Positions 1 through 13,780 are shown, counted from the stretch's first letter. The stretch: 64,000 nt of DNA from Anisakis pegreffii (GCA_035041965.1 JAPYMA010001321.1:1-64000), one strand, 5' to 3'. The notes: generated by a model not told the origin, from the sequence alone. A program made the numbers and translations.

Positions 1-3000
1 AACCTGAGAAGACGGATGGCTTAAATGTATCAAACTTAATTTTCTATACTATTGCATTGCATCCACTGATCTATAGTGAGCAAATGCATAACAATGAGCA
101 CCTCAGCGCTAGTTGAGACAACTTTAATAAAGTAGCTAGAACTCCTCAACAATGCAAAATAGCGCGACAAAATATATATATTTCTGAATCCAGAGATTCT
201 GCTCGATCGATTGGTGTGAAGAAATTAATATGTTACTGGTCAAAACTGAGGGTACTGTAGGCTTGAATGTGCTAACCCGTATAGCATCACAAAAATTGTT
301 ATATCTCCTCTAAGAGTAGGAATTTCTAAACAAAATTTTCATTTTTAGAAAGAAAAGATTCTGCTTAATCGAATGACGTATAAACATCAATATGTTTCCC
401 CGCAAACCTGAGAAGACGGTTGGCTTAAATGTATCAAACTCAAATTTCTATGCTATTACATTGCATCCATTGATCTATAGTGAGCAAATGCATAACAATG
501 AGCACCTCAGCGCTAGTTGAGACAACTTTAATAAAATAGCTAGAACTCCTCAACGAAGCAAAATCGCGCGACAAAATATATATATTTCTGAATCCAGAGA
601 TTCTGCTCGATCGATTGGTGTGAAGAAATTAATATGTTACTGGTCAAAACTGAGGGTACTGTAGGCTTGAATGTGCTAACCCGTATAGCATCACAAAAAT
701 TGTTATATCTCCTCTAAGAGTAGGAATTTCTAAACAAAATTTTCATTTTTAGAAAGAAAAGATTCTGCTTAATCGAATGACGTATAAACATCAATATGTT
801 TCCCCGCAAACCTGAGAAGACGGTTGGCTTAAATGTATCAAACTCAAATTTCTATGCTATTACATTGCATCCATTGATCTATAGTGAGCAAATGCATAAC
901 AATGAGCACCTCAGCGCTAGTTGAGACAACTTTAATAAAATAGCTAGAACTCCTCAACGAAGCAAAATCGCGCGACAAAATATATATATTTCTGAATCCA
1001 GAGATTCTGCTCGATCGATTGGTGTGAAGAAATTAATATGTTACTGGTCAAAACTGAGGGTACTGTAGGCTTGAATGTGCTAACCCGTATAGCATCACAA
1101 AAATTGTTATATCTCCTCTAAGAGTAGGAATTTCTAAACAAAATTTTCATTTTTAGAAAGAAAAGATTCTGCTTAATCGAATGACGTATAAACATCAATA
1201 TGTTTCCCCGCAAACCTGAGAAGACGGTTGGCTTAAATGTATCAAACTCAAATTTCTATGCTATTACATTGCATCCATTGATCTATAGTGAGCAAATGCA
1301 TAACAATGAGCACCTCAGCGCTAGTTGAGACAACTTTAATAAAATAGCTAGAACTCCTCAACGAAGCAAAATCGCGCGACAAAATATATATATTTCTGAA
1401 TCCAGAGATTCTGCTCGATCGATTGGTGTGAAGAAATTAATATGTTACTGGTCAAAACTGAGGGTACTGTAGGCTTGAATGTGCTAACCCGTATAGCATC
1501 ACAAAAATTGTTATATCTCCTCTAAGAGTAGGAATTTCTAAACAAAATTTTCATTTTTAGAAAGAAAAGATTCTGCTTAATCGAATGACGTATAAACATC
1601 AATATGTTTCCCCGCAAACCTGAGAAGACGGTTGGCTTAAATGTATCAAACTCAAATTTCTATGCTATTACATTGCATCCATTGATCTATAGTGAGCAAA
1701 TGCATAACAATGAGCACCTCAGCGCTAGTTGAGACAACTTTAATAAAATAGCTAGAACTCCTCAACGAAGCAAAATCGCGCGACAAAATATATATATTTC
1801 TGAATCCAGAGATTCTGCTCGATCGATTGGTGTGAAGAAATTAATATGTTACTGGTCAAAACTGAGGGTACTGTAGGCTTGAATGTGCTAACCCGTATAG
1901 CATCACAAAAATTGTTATATCTCCTCTAAGAGTAGGAATTTCTAAACAAAATTTTCATTTTTAGAAAGAAAAGATTCTGCTTAATCGAATGACGTATAAA
2001 CATCAATATGTTTCCCCGCAAACCTGAGAAGACGGTTGGCTTAAATGTATCAAACTCAAATTTCTATGCTATTACATTGCATCCATTGATCTATAGTGAG
2101 CAAATGCATAACAATGAGCACCTCAGCGCTAGTTGAGACAACTTTAATAAAATAGCTAGAACTCCTCAACGAAGCAAAATCGCGCGACAAAATATATATA
2201 TTTCTGAATCCAGAGATTCTGCTCGATCGATTGGTGTGAAGAAATTAATATGTTACTGGTCAAAACTGAGGGTACTGTAGGCTTGAATGTGCTAACCCGT
2301 ATAGCATCACAAAAATTGTTATATCTCCTCTAAGAGTAGGAATTTCTAAACAAAATTTTCATTTTTAGAAAGAAAAGATTCTGCTTAATCGAATGACGTA
2401 TAAACATCAATATGTTTCCCCGCAAACCTGAGAAGACGGTTGGCTTAAATGTATCAAACTCAAATTTCTATGCTATTACATTGCATCCATTGATCTATAG
2501 TGAGCAAATGCATAACAATGAGCACCTCAGCGCTAGTTGAGACAACTTTAATAAAATAGCTAGAACTCCTCAACGAAGCAAAATCGCGCGACAAAATATA
2601 TATATTTCTGAATCCAGAGATTCTGCTCGATCGATTGGTGTGAAGAAATTAATATGTTACTGGTCAAAACTGAGGGTACTGTAGGCTTGAATGTGCTAAC
2701 CCGTATAGCATCACAAAAATTGTTATATCTCCTCTAAGAGTAAGAATTTCTAAACAAAATTTTCATTTTTAGAAAGAAAAGATCCTGCTTAATCGAATGA
2801 CGTATAAACATCAATATGTTTCCCCGCAAACCTGAGAAGACGGTTGGCTTAAATGTATCAAACTCAAATTTCTATGCTATTACATTGCATCCATTGATCT
2901 ATAGTGAGCAAATGCATAACAATGAGCACCTCAGCGCTAGTTGAGACAACTTTAATAAAATAGCTAGAACTCCTCAACGAAGCAAAATCGCGCGACAAAA

Positions 3001-4214
3001 TATATATATTTCTGAATCCAGAGATTCTGCTCGATCGATTGGTGTGAAGAAATTAATATGTTACTGGTCAAAACTGAGGGTACTGTAGGCTTGAATGTGC
3101 TAACCCGTATAGCATCACAAAAATTGTTATATCTCCTCTAAGAGTAGGAATTTCTAAACAAAATTTTCATTTTTAGAAAGAAAAGATTCTGCTTAATCGA
3201 ATGACGTATAAACATCAATATGTTTCCCCGCAAACCTGAGAAGACGGTTGGCTTAAATGTATCAAACTCAAATTTCTATGCTATTACATTGCATCCATTG
3301 ATCTATAGTGAGCAAATGCATAACAATGAGCACCTCAGCGCTAGTTGAGACAACTTTAATAAAATAGCTAGAACTCCTCAACGAAGCAAAATCGCGCGAC
3401 AAAATATATATATTTCTGAATCCAGAGATTCTGCTCGATCGATTGGTGTGAAGAAATTAATATGTTACTGGTCAAAACTGAGGGTACTGTAGGCTTGAAT
3501 GTGCTAACCCGTATAGCATCACAAAAATTGTTATATCTCCTCTAAGAGTAAGAATTTCTAAACAAAATTTTCATTTTTAGAAAGAAAAGATTCTGCTTAA
3601 TCGAATGACGTATAAACATCAATATGTTTCCCCGCAAACCTGAGAAGACGGTTGGCTTAAATGTATCAAACTCAAATTTCTATGCTATTACATTGCATCC
3701 ATTGATCTATAGTGAGCAAATGCATAACAATGAGCACCTCAGCGCTAGTTGAGACAACTTTAATAAAATAGCTAGAACTCCTCAACGAAGCAAAATCGCG
3801 CGACAAAATATATATATTTCTGAATCCAGAGATTCTGCTCGATCGATTGGTGTGAAGAAATTAATATGTTACTGGTCAAAACTGAGGGTACTGTAGGCTT
3901 GAATGTGCTAACCCGTATAGCATCACAAAAATTGTTATATCTCCTCGGAGAGTAAGAATTTCTTGACAATCTTTTCATTTTTAAAAAGAAGAGATTCTGC
4001 TTAATCGAATGACGTATAAACATCAATATGTTTCCCGGCAAACCTGAGAAGACGGATGGCTTAAATGTATCAAACTTAAATTTCTATGCTATTACATTGC
4101 ATCCATTGATCTATAGTGAGCAAATGCATAACAATGAGCACCTCAGCGCTAGTTGAGACAACTTTAATAAAATAGCTAGAACTCCTCAACGAAGCAAAAT
4201 CGCTCGACAAAATA
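1..4214. repeat. 404-bp tandem satellite array, ten units plus a partial one
   Basis: The phrase AACCTGAGAAGACGG recurs at 1, 405, 809, 1213, 1617, 2021, 2425, 2829, 3233, 3637 and 4041, an exact 404-bp period. Central units differ by only a few bases. The first unit and the last one and a half carry more variants, for example GGATGGC instead of GGTTGGC. Each unit is itself an old dimer: CTGAGAAGACGGTTGGCTT near its start resembles CTGAGGGTACTGTAGGCTT about 243 bp later. The array begins outside the window, so its full length is unknown. No coding potential is visible; short minus-strand open frames here are chance. Confidence 0.97.
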
Positions 4215-5070
4215 TTTCTGTGCAATTCAGAACTCTGATAAATAATATTCAATGCTTTTTTGAATTCATCGTACAAATATTGCCAAAGAGAGTAACTGCT
4301 AAGAGATTTGATAACCGTACGTGGAATTTTTGAATCTATTGAAATGATGGATGGAATTTTTGAAATTGATTGATGCTAATCACAGAAAACAAAAAGATGC
4401 TTGTGAAATAAAGTGGTTGAGCGATGTATGTGAATATACAATTGTGATGAGATTGTCTATTCGCAGTTCATTTATTCTCATCAGACTAGAAACACGTTCG
4501 CAACGAACCTTTCGAAAAAGAATATTTTAATGGAATTAAACATTAGTGCTCGAGGATGCTGTCTTAAGTTTCGAGTTGAAATAGTCAATGGTGTGACGAA
4601 ATTGCCATGCTCTGAGCAAACTTAAGGAAACGGTAAGTTTGATGGTGGCGGCCCTTAAAGTGCTATAGTATTGTACAGACTGATCAATAGTGATACAATA
4701 TATTGAAACGAACGCCGCTCACCTATCTCTGATAAGTTCAGAAAATCAGCTATTTCTTCTCATGAAAGCAAAATCGCCCGACAATATATATACTTTTTTG
4801 AATCTAGAGAATCCAAGGAATCTAATGGTTTTAAGAAATTGCTATGTTACAGAGCAAACCTGAGGACACGGTGAGTTTGAAGATGGTGACTCTGATACTG
4901 CTATAGTATTGTACAGTTGATCAATAGCGATACAATATGTTGAAGCGAGCGACGCCCAGTCATTTATGATACGTTCAGAAAATCAGAATTATATCCTCAT
5001 GAAAGCAAAATCGCCCGAAAATATATACTTTTCTGAATCTTCAGAATATGATGAATCTGACGGTGTAAAG
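4215..5070. repeat. Diverged satellite monomers at the edge of the array
   Basis: No gene is seen here. Degenerate monomers related to the 404-bp unit recur about every 237-240 bp. The motif GAAAGCAAAATCGCCCGA occurs near 4764 and 5001, and GAGCAAACYTRAGGANACGG near 4612 and 4852. These match parts of the long (243-bp) half of the satellite unit. The last monomer is cut off where the transposon-like element starts, at about 5070. Confidence 0.8.
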
Positions 5071-5640
5071 AAAATATCTGGTGTAGTTTTGTTATGATGA
5101 AACACCGTTGTGACGGTGTGTTCCTCACTCGGATATCTAAACGCGGATCGCTCATTGATAAACAAAACGCTCAATAGTTCGAATTTATTTTCACTCCCCC
5201 CGATGAATTTCTACTTATTCATTAGCCATCATTTTGATGAAATGATTACTTTTCCGTTCATCTCGAAGATGATTCATCAAATGTTTATTGCATCTTCCTT
5301 CTTCATGAGTAATTGAGCTCGTTGTTGAATTTCAGTTCTTTTATCGTTGAAGAATGTTTTTTTTTCATTGCTTTTCGTTTTTGATTACCGAGGTTCATGC
5401 TGTTTCTGCAGTGGACAAATAAATTTCTAAAAATACTTGTTTCATTGCAGAAAATTAATTTCTTTCACACCACTGAGGAAATTTTGGACCGGTTTTCTTT
5501 CTGTTCTCGACGTTATACGTAGAAATTGTAAGTTTTTGTATCAGGAAGGAGAATGGGGGGGGGAGGGGAGTAACGACGGCGTTTCAGATCATCAAAATGA
5601 ATGATTGAGCATCCGAGCGTGAGAACCACTGGTTTATGTC
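5070..5640 (+). mobile_element. MITE-like element, copy A
   Basis: This roughly 560-bp sequence has an inverted near-identical copy at 12895-13450. One end carries the imperfect palindrome AACACCGTTGTGACGGTGT, and the other carries GTGAGAACCACTG. It contains a long G-run near 5554-5572 and encodes no transposase. These are properties of a non-autonomous DNA transposon. Its superfamily was not recognised, and the target-site duplication is not clear because the left end lies in degenerate satellite. Confidence 0.6.
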
Positions 5641-5888
5641 ATCCATTCAAACGATGTAAGAACAAAACGATTGATCAGTTGAAATCATCTCAAAGGGCTA
5701 ATATTACACGTCAGAAAGATTGATTTCGAAAATTCCGCGTGTTTAAAGTTTTCTGAATACTTTTTCAATGGTTGTCCATGAGATGCTAATTGCTTGTTGC
5801 GGTATATTGCCAGCAAAGTCAGCTTTTTTCCATGAATATGAATTAAATGCATGGAATAGTGGTAATCCTTTGAACTGAGCAAAACTTT

Positions 5889-5961
5889 CGACCGCGGCAG
5901 GATTCGAACCTGCAATCTTCGGTTCCGTAGACCGACGCGTTATCCATTGCGCCACGCGGCC
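5889..5961 (-). tRNA. tRNA-Arg (anticodon ACG)
   Basis: On the minus strand, 73 nt fold as a full cloverleaf. The acceptor stem GGCCGCG pairs with CGCGGTC (one G-U pair), with discriminator G. The D arm contains GGCGCAATGGATAACGC. The anticodon stem TCGGT/ACCGA encloses the loop CTACGGA, giving anticodon ACG (read as ICG, arginine CGN codons). The T arm is GCAGG-TTCGAAT-CCTGC. There is no intron, and a short T-run follows the 3' end on the minus strand as a Pol III terminator. It stands alone between repeats and the KCTD gene. Confidence 0.96.
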
Positions 5962-8900
5962 ACGCTCATAATCCCTTAATAAAGGAATAATCCACTCAGT
6001 GATCCTGGGTTCGTTGAAAGTACTAGTAAATCCAGGAATGATTTGAATAATGACATGTTTCCAACTGGTGATCAGTTCAATCTCATGAGGCTGCAAAACA
6101 CTGGTTCTCTCAACCTTCCCCCTTCAACCCATAGGTAATTGCAAGATAAAATGTCCTCTCACACTCACAATATCCACTCCATATCTCATATCCACGGCAG
6201 TGAGTGTTTATAGTGTAAATGAATGTACACTATTAGAGTACTTTCTAGCATTTTCAAACATATGAACGTTAAAGTCCACCCTCGCCTACTTTATACACAT
6301 GTACGTGTTGAACTCTGTTCTCACCTGCTTTAATGTATAAGAAATAAAACCTTATATCGCACTCTCTGCAATACCATCTTGCAGTGCTTGAGGATGCGAG
6401 CACCCCATATTGAGAAAGTCTGCATTGAAACAACATCAGAGCATCACAAGGATGGTGCAGTCTCCCGTTTACAACCTACTGCGGTAGTAAGACCACTTTT
6501 GCACTCACTTCTGATATTTTGATCAAATTTGGCCTCTGTTCTAGATATCTGAACTATTAAGGCAATACACATATATTGCTAGTCAAATCCCTGTACTCGA
6601 TGTACCCATAATGATGACATCGAAATTATGACTTTCTCATGCTTGCTTCACTTTTAAGTAAAACTCATTGACGTTCCATAATGTTCTGCTGGAGAATAGC
6701 GCACGTTACGACAGAAACAAACTGCATTATGAGATTGCCTTGTGTGAGGATTTCGCAATTCCGTTCTATTGTCTACCACAATTTGTTTGTTCACGCATTC
6801 AAGCTGCTTGTACGTTTCGATGGAATTTTCAAACGGAGAAAATCTGAATATTTCTTATAAAACCTAAATGATATACATACAAATTCAAAAAATGTATTCA
6901 TCGAATTGAATCTGTGAGGGAGTTCAGTCAGTTGTCGTTTCAAGTAATTGTTATTTTTCGAAATTATTGTGCACAATCAAATATAATATTTATGAAAATA
7001 TAATGTGCATTGTTATGATCATTCATATTGATGTGAGCATTTTGGTCATTTTTCAGTACGCATCTGCATTTTAAATCGGAAATAGAAACGGAATTCCGAC
7101 GAGATTTTCAATTCGTTGGTTTTTTCGCTTGGTGGTGCCACCTCGTTCTATGGTTGACACAATGTTTGATAGCAATTCAGTCTATCTAATAGAGCATATT
7201 GAAAGTTTTCCTTTTATCTCACGGTCACAGTTGAAAAAAAACGCAATATGATTATTATTTATTTATGGGTCGTTTGAATTGCTCACAGGAAAGCTCCTTC
7301 ATCAATACGAGAATAATACGGGAAGTTCGAGAGCTGTCAATAAGGCTGTTTGTTGCTACAAAACAAAATAATACATTTGCTACAAAACAAAACAAAAGTA
7401 CAAAACAAAATACGTAGGGATGAGTGATCTAGATTTGTGGCTGTCTCTACATCTCATTAAAAACGGCTAGAGAGTCAGTAACACTTTATTTTATTGGACA
7501 TGTTTTCCAAGTGTTTGTTTCCTCGGTTGGCTACACCTGACATACGATAAAAGATGCAATTTCTAAGTATCGCTGTATCGAGTCTTGTGGAAGTATCAAA
7601 TATGTGAAAGAGCGAAAAGAGCGAATGTGGTTGTCTAATTTTGGATGAAGGTAATTCACATTGCACTCCACAACAAAATACTGAATAACGATCGCCAAAA
7701 ATTCGACAATTATTTCGAATAATAACTTCCTTAGGCGTTGCAAAATGCACGAAAAGCATCAATATTCAACAGCAATCTTGAGCGATTCGCGATTCATACG
7801 CACTGAAATGCATTCATTCATATAACCTCATCGAAAATATATCCACTCACTGCACTTTCGTTTGTCATTTATATCGCTGATCGCATTTTCCTTGTTCTCG
7901 TCTTTTGCGACCAATCATTATTGTTATTCCGTGATTTAGATCAACTCTCATGATTTTCGTATTCCACACTAACCAAAGAACAACTGCGAAACCGTAATGG
8001 GAAACGATTCGATTTGAAAAAATTATGAACTGTTCTTAATTTTCTATTGTTGTAGTTGTAAAAAAATAATGTTTAAAAATTTGTTTGTATGAAAAATCAT
8101 TTCATTCAGATCAACTGATCTCTTATTAAGCGCCTCCAGAACTTTCTTCCTTGTGGTGGACATCGTAAGATGATTTTTGCCTCAATGCATAATCAGAGTG
8201 TAAAATTAAACTTTATTTCATTAAACTGACTCACCATCAGGTAACAAATTGTATTGGCGACTACGATTTCATTATGATTGAATCCGGTTTACGCATTCAA
8301 CTGAAACCAATAGAAAAGTACTGACAACTCAAAATCTCGAACTTTCGCACGTCCAAGCCCAGGGCTAGCCTTGGCTTAATGTCCAGACTCAGACTCATGT
8401 TTGACCTCAGTCCTACGTTCATGTTGACGCTCTCATTCCACAATGTTCGATGCAGTTCCAACATGAGTGTTCAAAATTTTCCAAGGGCTTCCGTATATAG
8501 TGAATATTCGTGTATTCGTATGTAGGCGAATAATCACTTCACTGATGATCTTGATGAAACTTGAGTTGATCAAAATTTGGGTGCAATCGAAGAAACAGCT
8601 AATCATTCGTATAGCATTCACTCTGCAACTGAACTAGTTGATTACAATTAAATGTGATTGAGGTGGCAATGAAAAAAATATTCGTTTTCCGTCTTACGAT
8701 TATTATTATTTAAACGTTTTATACCACCTCATACCAGCGTTGAGCATTATAATCTTTTTCTTATTGAATAGCCTTCAATAATCGGGTTGTATAAACGCTG
8801 TGTGTTCATTCAAAACTTTGCTTATTGAAAGTTATTTCACATTTCGAGGTTTTGGATTGTCATCTAACAATAAGCAGATTCCACTCAAATTTATCTGCCT

Positions 8901-9229
8901 TCATTAAGAAACAAGCGCTTTTTTGTTTCATTCATTATTACTGTTTCGAGAGGATTTCATGCGATTCATTCGTGTGAATACGATTCATTTTAATGATCAA
9001 CAATTTCACAGCATTTTAAGTTCATTCTCCTGGGTGGAATTTGAGAGTAGCAAAGAAGGGGGAAGAATTGGGTAGTTGGTGAACCATTGTGAATTGACTG
9101 TTTCACAATTCTTCTATAATTGCCCAGTGCTATTTTCAAAATATATGCGTTTGATCACAAAAAATAGATCGGTTCGGTGCAATCGATTAATGCTTCACAA
9201 CAAACTTCTTAATCATGGATCAATTCTCC
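5962..9229. other. Intergenic DNA without recognised gene
   Basis: No conserved coding exon was recognised on either strand. Open frames are short, mostly antisense to one another, and lack paired splice sites. Confidence 0.5.
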
Positions 9230-9410
9230 AATACTCTCATGATCCTTCGCTGAGAAGTGATCGTTTATTGGAGGGAGGAGGAACTGCGGTTATGCAAATT
9301 TGGGTGGGAGGGGGGAAGGAGCAGAGAGAAGAGGACTGACAGTCTGCCATATGGCCAAAGAAGGGCCTGGATCACAAGATTGTGAGAACCATTGTGTTAG
9401 ATGCTTTCCA
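9230..9410. mobile_element. Degenerate MITE-like remnant
   Basis: This stretch shares the TGTGAGAACCATTG end motif and an internal G-rich block (about 9270-9330, runs of three to six G) with the elements at 5070-5640 and 13610-13780. The rest is too diverged to align by eye. It is called only from the shared end motif and G-tract. Confidence 0.35.
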
Positions 9411-9886
9411 CGATGCTGTTGACTCGAATGGCAACACTAATTGAATTATCCCACTGTCATCATCGTAGTTGATATAATTGCTCTCATCACTGTACTTTAA
9501 GCAAATGAAAAGCGCTTATGAGATGTTTACGATACGCCAGAATTTAGTATCATTCGAGAATGAACGACTCTAGAAGTGGATTTGAACCCATAAGCTAGAG
9601 CCTGTTAATTTTTGGTGAGTGGAGAAATCTGTTGCTGAGTCATAATGCGTCAATCTGATGGAATAAGGTATGCAATCATCACATCAAGACTGAAGCATCA
9701 AGTGATTTAGCATGCATATCTGAAATGAATTTGAAAACGGTGACACTGATTGAATGTATCGTCATTGCCATTTACCGATGTATCAGTACTTATCCTCATT
9801 TACAACTTTGATTTTTCAGTTTGTGAAGTAGAATTCACAGTTGCATTCCACACTGACTTGATTCATACGAACCATCAATAACTGAA

Positions 9887-11569
9887 ATGGCTCGTCGTGA
9901 GGATATAAAAGATATAATAAACTTGAATGTCGGAGGTAAAAGGTATACCATGTACCGTGCTGATCTTTTAGCAGATACTGGAAGTAAACTTGCTGAATGG
10001 TTTAAGCCCGGTTTACTGAGACCTATACCTATGGACAGAGCAGGTATTTTGATTCATTTTGAACCATTCCCAATTCATTTTATAATACCATTCTGATCCT
10101 TGAAAATCACGAATAAAACTATGCACACTACTTCTGCGTAAAATTATAAATGTGTACAATTGCACAATTCTATCCATTAACATCAATTCCTTTCCTTTCG
10201 TATAATCTCAGAGTGTCAACTTAACCGTGAAGTATTGATCCATTGACGTTGATATTCTATTGCGCAAGGAATGCAATAATTGCTAATAGTACAGCTTTTG
10301 ATGTGCGGGAAATACGGCTTTATAGTCTGATTCGAGTGATCATCTTAGACGCAAACCAAGTGTGCTCGAAACTTGGAAGTCAAATAAAGATTCATTTGAA
10401 GTTTCACTTGAGCAAATAAGGAAAACAGTTGCTTCTTCATGAATTGCAATCATGCAAATTCGTCTAGTGAACAAATTGCAACGTAAATTCGTTCTAGTGG
10501 ACAGCTGTCTGTTGCAGATGATAACGGCTTCCAGAATATTATTAATCATCCATCTATTTCAGGCAACTTTTACCTCGACAGAGATTCGAAAACGTTCCGC
10601 TATATCATTGAATATTTACGGTTGAAAAAGGACAAATTCGTACCGTCACTTGCACTTCCTTCCAAACCAGATGCATTAGCCAGGTCATCTTTCAACCTGC
10701 ATTTTCGACCACTTGATAGTGCATTATCATTGATCGAATATATTTCATTTGTGAAGATGAGTCATTGATGATCAATGATATTTTTACAACAAAACTTTAC
10801 TAGGAATACCTGCAAAAGCTATTTTAAGCCTTGAAAAAGATACACGCTCGAAAAGCAAATTACTTATAAACTATTTTGTTGTGACGTTAATAAAGAACCA
10901 TATTCTGAGTGCTGATTTAAAATGACTCTTGTTGTCATTAAAAGCAAACCTTTTGTGATGGATTACACACTACAGGTTAGTCGCCGAATGTGAAGCATTG
11001 AATTTGGTTGAACTGAAGGATATGGCAATAACAATGCTGAAGAAATATCAGCAGAACGAGGAAAGACACTTCGTGTCGTGTTATGTGCAGAATACGATCC
11101 GTGACTTTGAATTATGGCAACTCGAACAGGTCTTCTTTTGCGAATAACACTTTCAGACAACTTGTAAGCTCAAAAAAGCACTGGATAGAAATTGAAATGA
11201 GGAGACCGAGATTTGATTCAGTTTCACTCACAGTTAAGTGTAAACCTAGCTTGATTTTTCGTTAAAGCTAAACTAATCTTTTTGACTTAAACAACAAGAA
11301 TGGCAGTAAACTTTATCAACTGATCAAACGACTAATGTGGATGCCCTTTAAAGGATACAATGCGTAGAGAATTCTCTTCTGAAACGAATGCAACGCTGAT
11401 GATGAGAATAGAATTGTATAAAGTAACAAAAAACACTGTATATTTAAATTCTGATTGTGAAATTTCCTTCTGTTTTTAGGGAGGTGGTGAAGGACTGTCT
11501 GCATCAACCACCGTTCATGATTATGACGAATGGACGAGTACGCCTGTTCCAAACGCTCCAGCTGAATAA
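9887..11569 (+). CDS. KCTD-family BTB/T1-domain protein
   Basis: The product is probably a cytosolic BTB/T1 adaptor of the KCTD family; members form pentamers or tetramers and often recruit substrates to cullin-3 ligases or modulate receptors. Exons: 9887-10043, 10563-10683, 10976-11129, 11480-11569; frame is kept and the product is about 173 residues. The T1 signature IINLNVGGKRYTMYRADL is at residues 10-27, and FYLDRDSKTFRYIIEYLRL follows the first intron. The third exon gives LVAECEALNLVELKDMA, the end of the fold. An acceptor (TTTTTCAG) ending at 9819 without an upstream donor suggests SL trans-splicing. The last exon is uncertain: reading on past 11129 gives VFFCE and a stop, and another frame of exon 4 (ending near 11648) is also open. 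The exact KCTD subfamily was not assigned. Confidence 0.82.
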
Positions 11570-12894
11570 TAATCATCCACATCATAGCTGCAATTTCTTT
11601 TCTCGAAATTCCAAAATAATCTTCCAAAAATTCCAGCCTGAAGGCTAAACCCTCTACTCAAATTTGAGTTCTTCTTCTCGATATATTGGCGTACCTAGGA
11701 AACAGTTGATGAATCGCTTCAATTTCGGATGCTTGAACATTTCTGATTCAATTTGATCGAATTTTCGACAACCGGAAATTGTTTTTTGGCTGCCACTTAG
11801 GATTGTGTTCAATACAATTACCCCACTTCAACCATGCAGCTAACATTGACTGATACATTCATATCGTATTTTTTCCTCATATATTCTCTTTCAAAATCCA
11901 ATCACGAAAATTTTCACAGAATTGTTCATTTATCTTCGCAGCCAACTGGTTGCGTTAATTTTTTTGATGAGCTTTTGGTAACGATCTACATTTATTATCC
12001 GTATTATAACTGTAATTCAATTAATACTGTAGTATTGTTTTGTGTTGTCATATAAAAATTCCGTTCAATTGTTTCTTATATGTGGATGTTCTGACGTAAC
12101 AAACACTTCGCTAATGCAGCTGAAGTCAGCGTTTGCTTCTTTCTTATGAAAAGAAATAAACGGAATAAATTCATATTCAATACGAATATCCAACGATTCA
12201 GTTCTCCGAATTTGATATTCATAATTGGTAATACTAATTTCATTCACGCTTCTGCAGACGACTCATTTGAATAGAGACATTCGTTATGTTTTTGCCATTT
12301 CTATCTTGGCAGATATTAACGCTGATTTTCATTCATGATTCACACGGATGGATTTGTCAGCCAAATAATATTTCTCTAGAAATGCTAACGGATCTCTGAA
12401 ACTAAGAACTATTTTCAAAAACTTACGTGTTCTTGTGACAGAACGTGACCTCTCCTAACTGATAATGTAACAAATTCATAGTTATTGATCAAACGTATAG
12501 TCATTTTGAGTTCCAGTAGTCTTGAGTACCTGTAGTACTTGCATATTCCCATAGTGAATTATTTGCACAAAGCATTTTCATCTCTGCAAGCCATTGTTAG
12601 CTTTTCCGTTGAAGGTATATGTATTTTTGTCTCATAGCTCAGGACTTTCTCTGTTTGAAAAAAGTGATAAAATAAGATACTTATCACTGACAGATAGGAG
12701 ATTGAGTCACAAGTTCTCGTCGGTATGGCAGCAGTAATTGACGTATATCGTTATCAGCGCGAATATTTTTACAGTTCACTTATTCCCTTGCATCGTCGAA
12801 TAGTTTCATTGAATGACAATTTGTGTTTCGCCATACGTATCCTACGTAACCCATTACCACAACACGGAGTGCAAAAATTTTCCTCTTTCAGATA
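11570..12894. other. Intergenic DNA, no gene recognised
   Basis: This is AT-rich sequence downstream of the KCTD gene. It holds its 3' UTR and polyadenylation region, but no confident AATAAA lies close to the stop. No conserved exon was seen. Confidence 0.45.
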
Positions 12895-13450
12895 TACCAG
12901 CTAGAGCAGTGATTTTCACGCTCGGACGCTCCATTATCCATTTTGATGATCAGGAATGCTGATCTTACCCCTCCTCATACAAAAACTTACAATTTCTACG
13001 TATAACGTCGGGAACAAAAGGGAAACCAGTCCGGAAATTCCTCAGTGGCGTGTGAAAGAAATAATTTTCTGGAATGAAACAAGTATTATTAGAAATTTAT
13101 TTGTCCACTGCAGAAACAATATGAACCTCGGCAATCAAAAACGAAAAGCAATGAAAAAAAAACATTCTTCAACGATAAAAGAACTGAAATTCAACAACGA
13201 GCTCAATTACTCATGAAGAAGGAAGATGCAATAAACATTTGATGAATCATCTTCGAGATGAACGGAAAAGTAATCATTTCATCAAAATGATGGTTAATGA
13301 ATAAGTAGAAATTCATTGGGGGGAGTGAAAATAAATTCGAACTATCGAGCGTTTTGTTTATCCATGAGCGATCCGCGTTTAGATATTCGAGTGAGAAACA
13401 CACCGTCACAACGGTGTTTCATCATAACAAAATAACACCAAATATTAGTT
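12895..13450 (-). mobile_element. MITE-like element, copy B (inverted relative to copy A)
   Basis: This is the reverse complement of 5070-5640 with scattered differences. The end CACACCGTCACAACGGTGTT lies near 13399-13418, and the interior matches the copy-A block ending TACGTAGAAATTGTAAG. Copies A and B enclose 7.3 kb holding the tRNA and KCTD gene. Open frames inside (one on each strand) are shared between copies but have no protein similarity that I recognise. Confidence 0.6.
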
Positions 13451-13609
13451 TCTCTGAATTAATCCCCAATGCTGATGAAAGACAATTTCAGCCAATATAT
13501 TGAAAAACTTACGAATCATTTTTGTCTAAACAGACTGTTGTTTAGGCCTGGATGAGCTAATGATAATCAGAAAATAGGAGAAAGAAGACTGCTGCCATGA
13601 ACTAATCGC

Positions 13610-13780
13610 ATTTACATACCCAAGTGAAAAAACACCATCACAATGGCGTTCGATCATAGCATAAGAACTGCACGAAGTACTAACTTCCCGACCCCCTCCG
13701 TTACCCCCCACGAGACCATCAAATTATCCAAAATGGGTGATTTCACCCCTATGAGAACCACTGAGCTAGATAATCGGAGA
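13610..13780. mobile_element. Third, shorter MITE-like relative
   Basis: AAACACCATCACAATGGCGTT near 13630 resembles the palindromic end of copies A and B. ATGAGAACCACTGAG near 13750 resembles their other end. Between them is a C-rich stretch, equal to the G-run of copy A in reverse. It is probably an internally deleted relative of the same family. Confidence 0.45.

Noticed and set aside
1..4214. Tandem repeats as a CRISPR array or rDNA
   Set aside because: Units are 404 bp without unique spacers, and contain no rRNA-like sequence.
5743..6096. 117-codon minus-strand frame
   Set aside because: It runs through the tRNA gene and has no splice or homology support.
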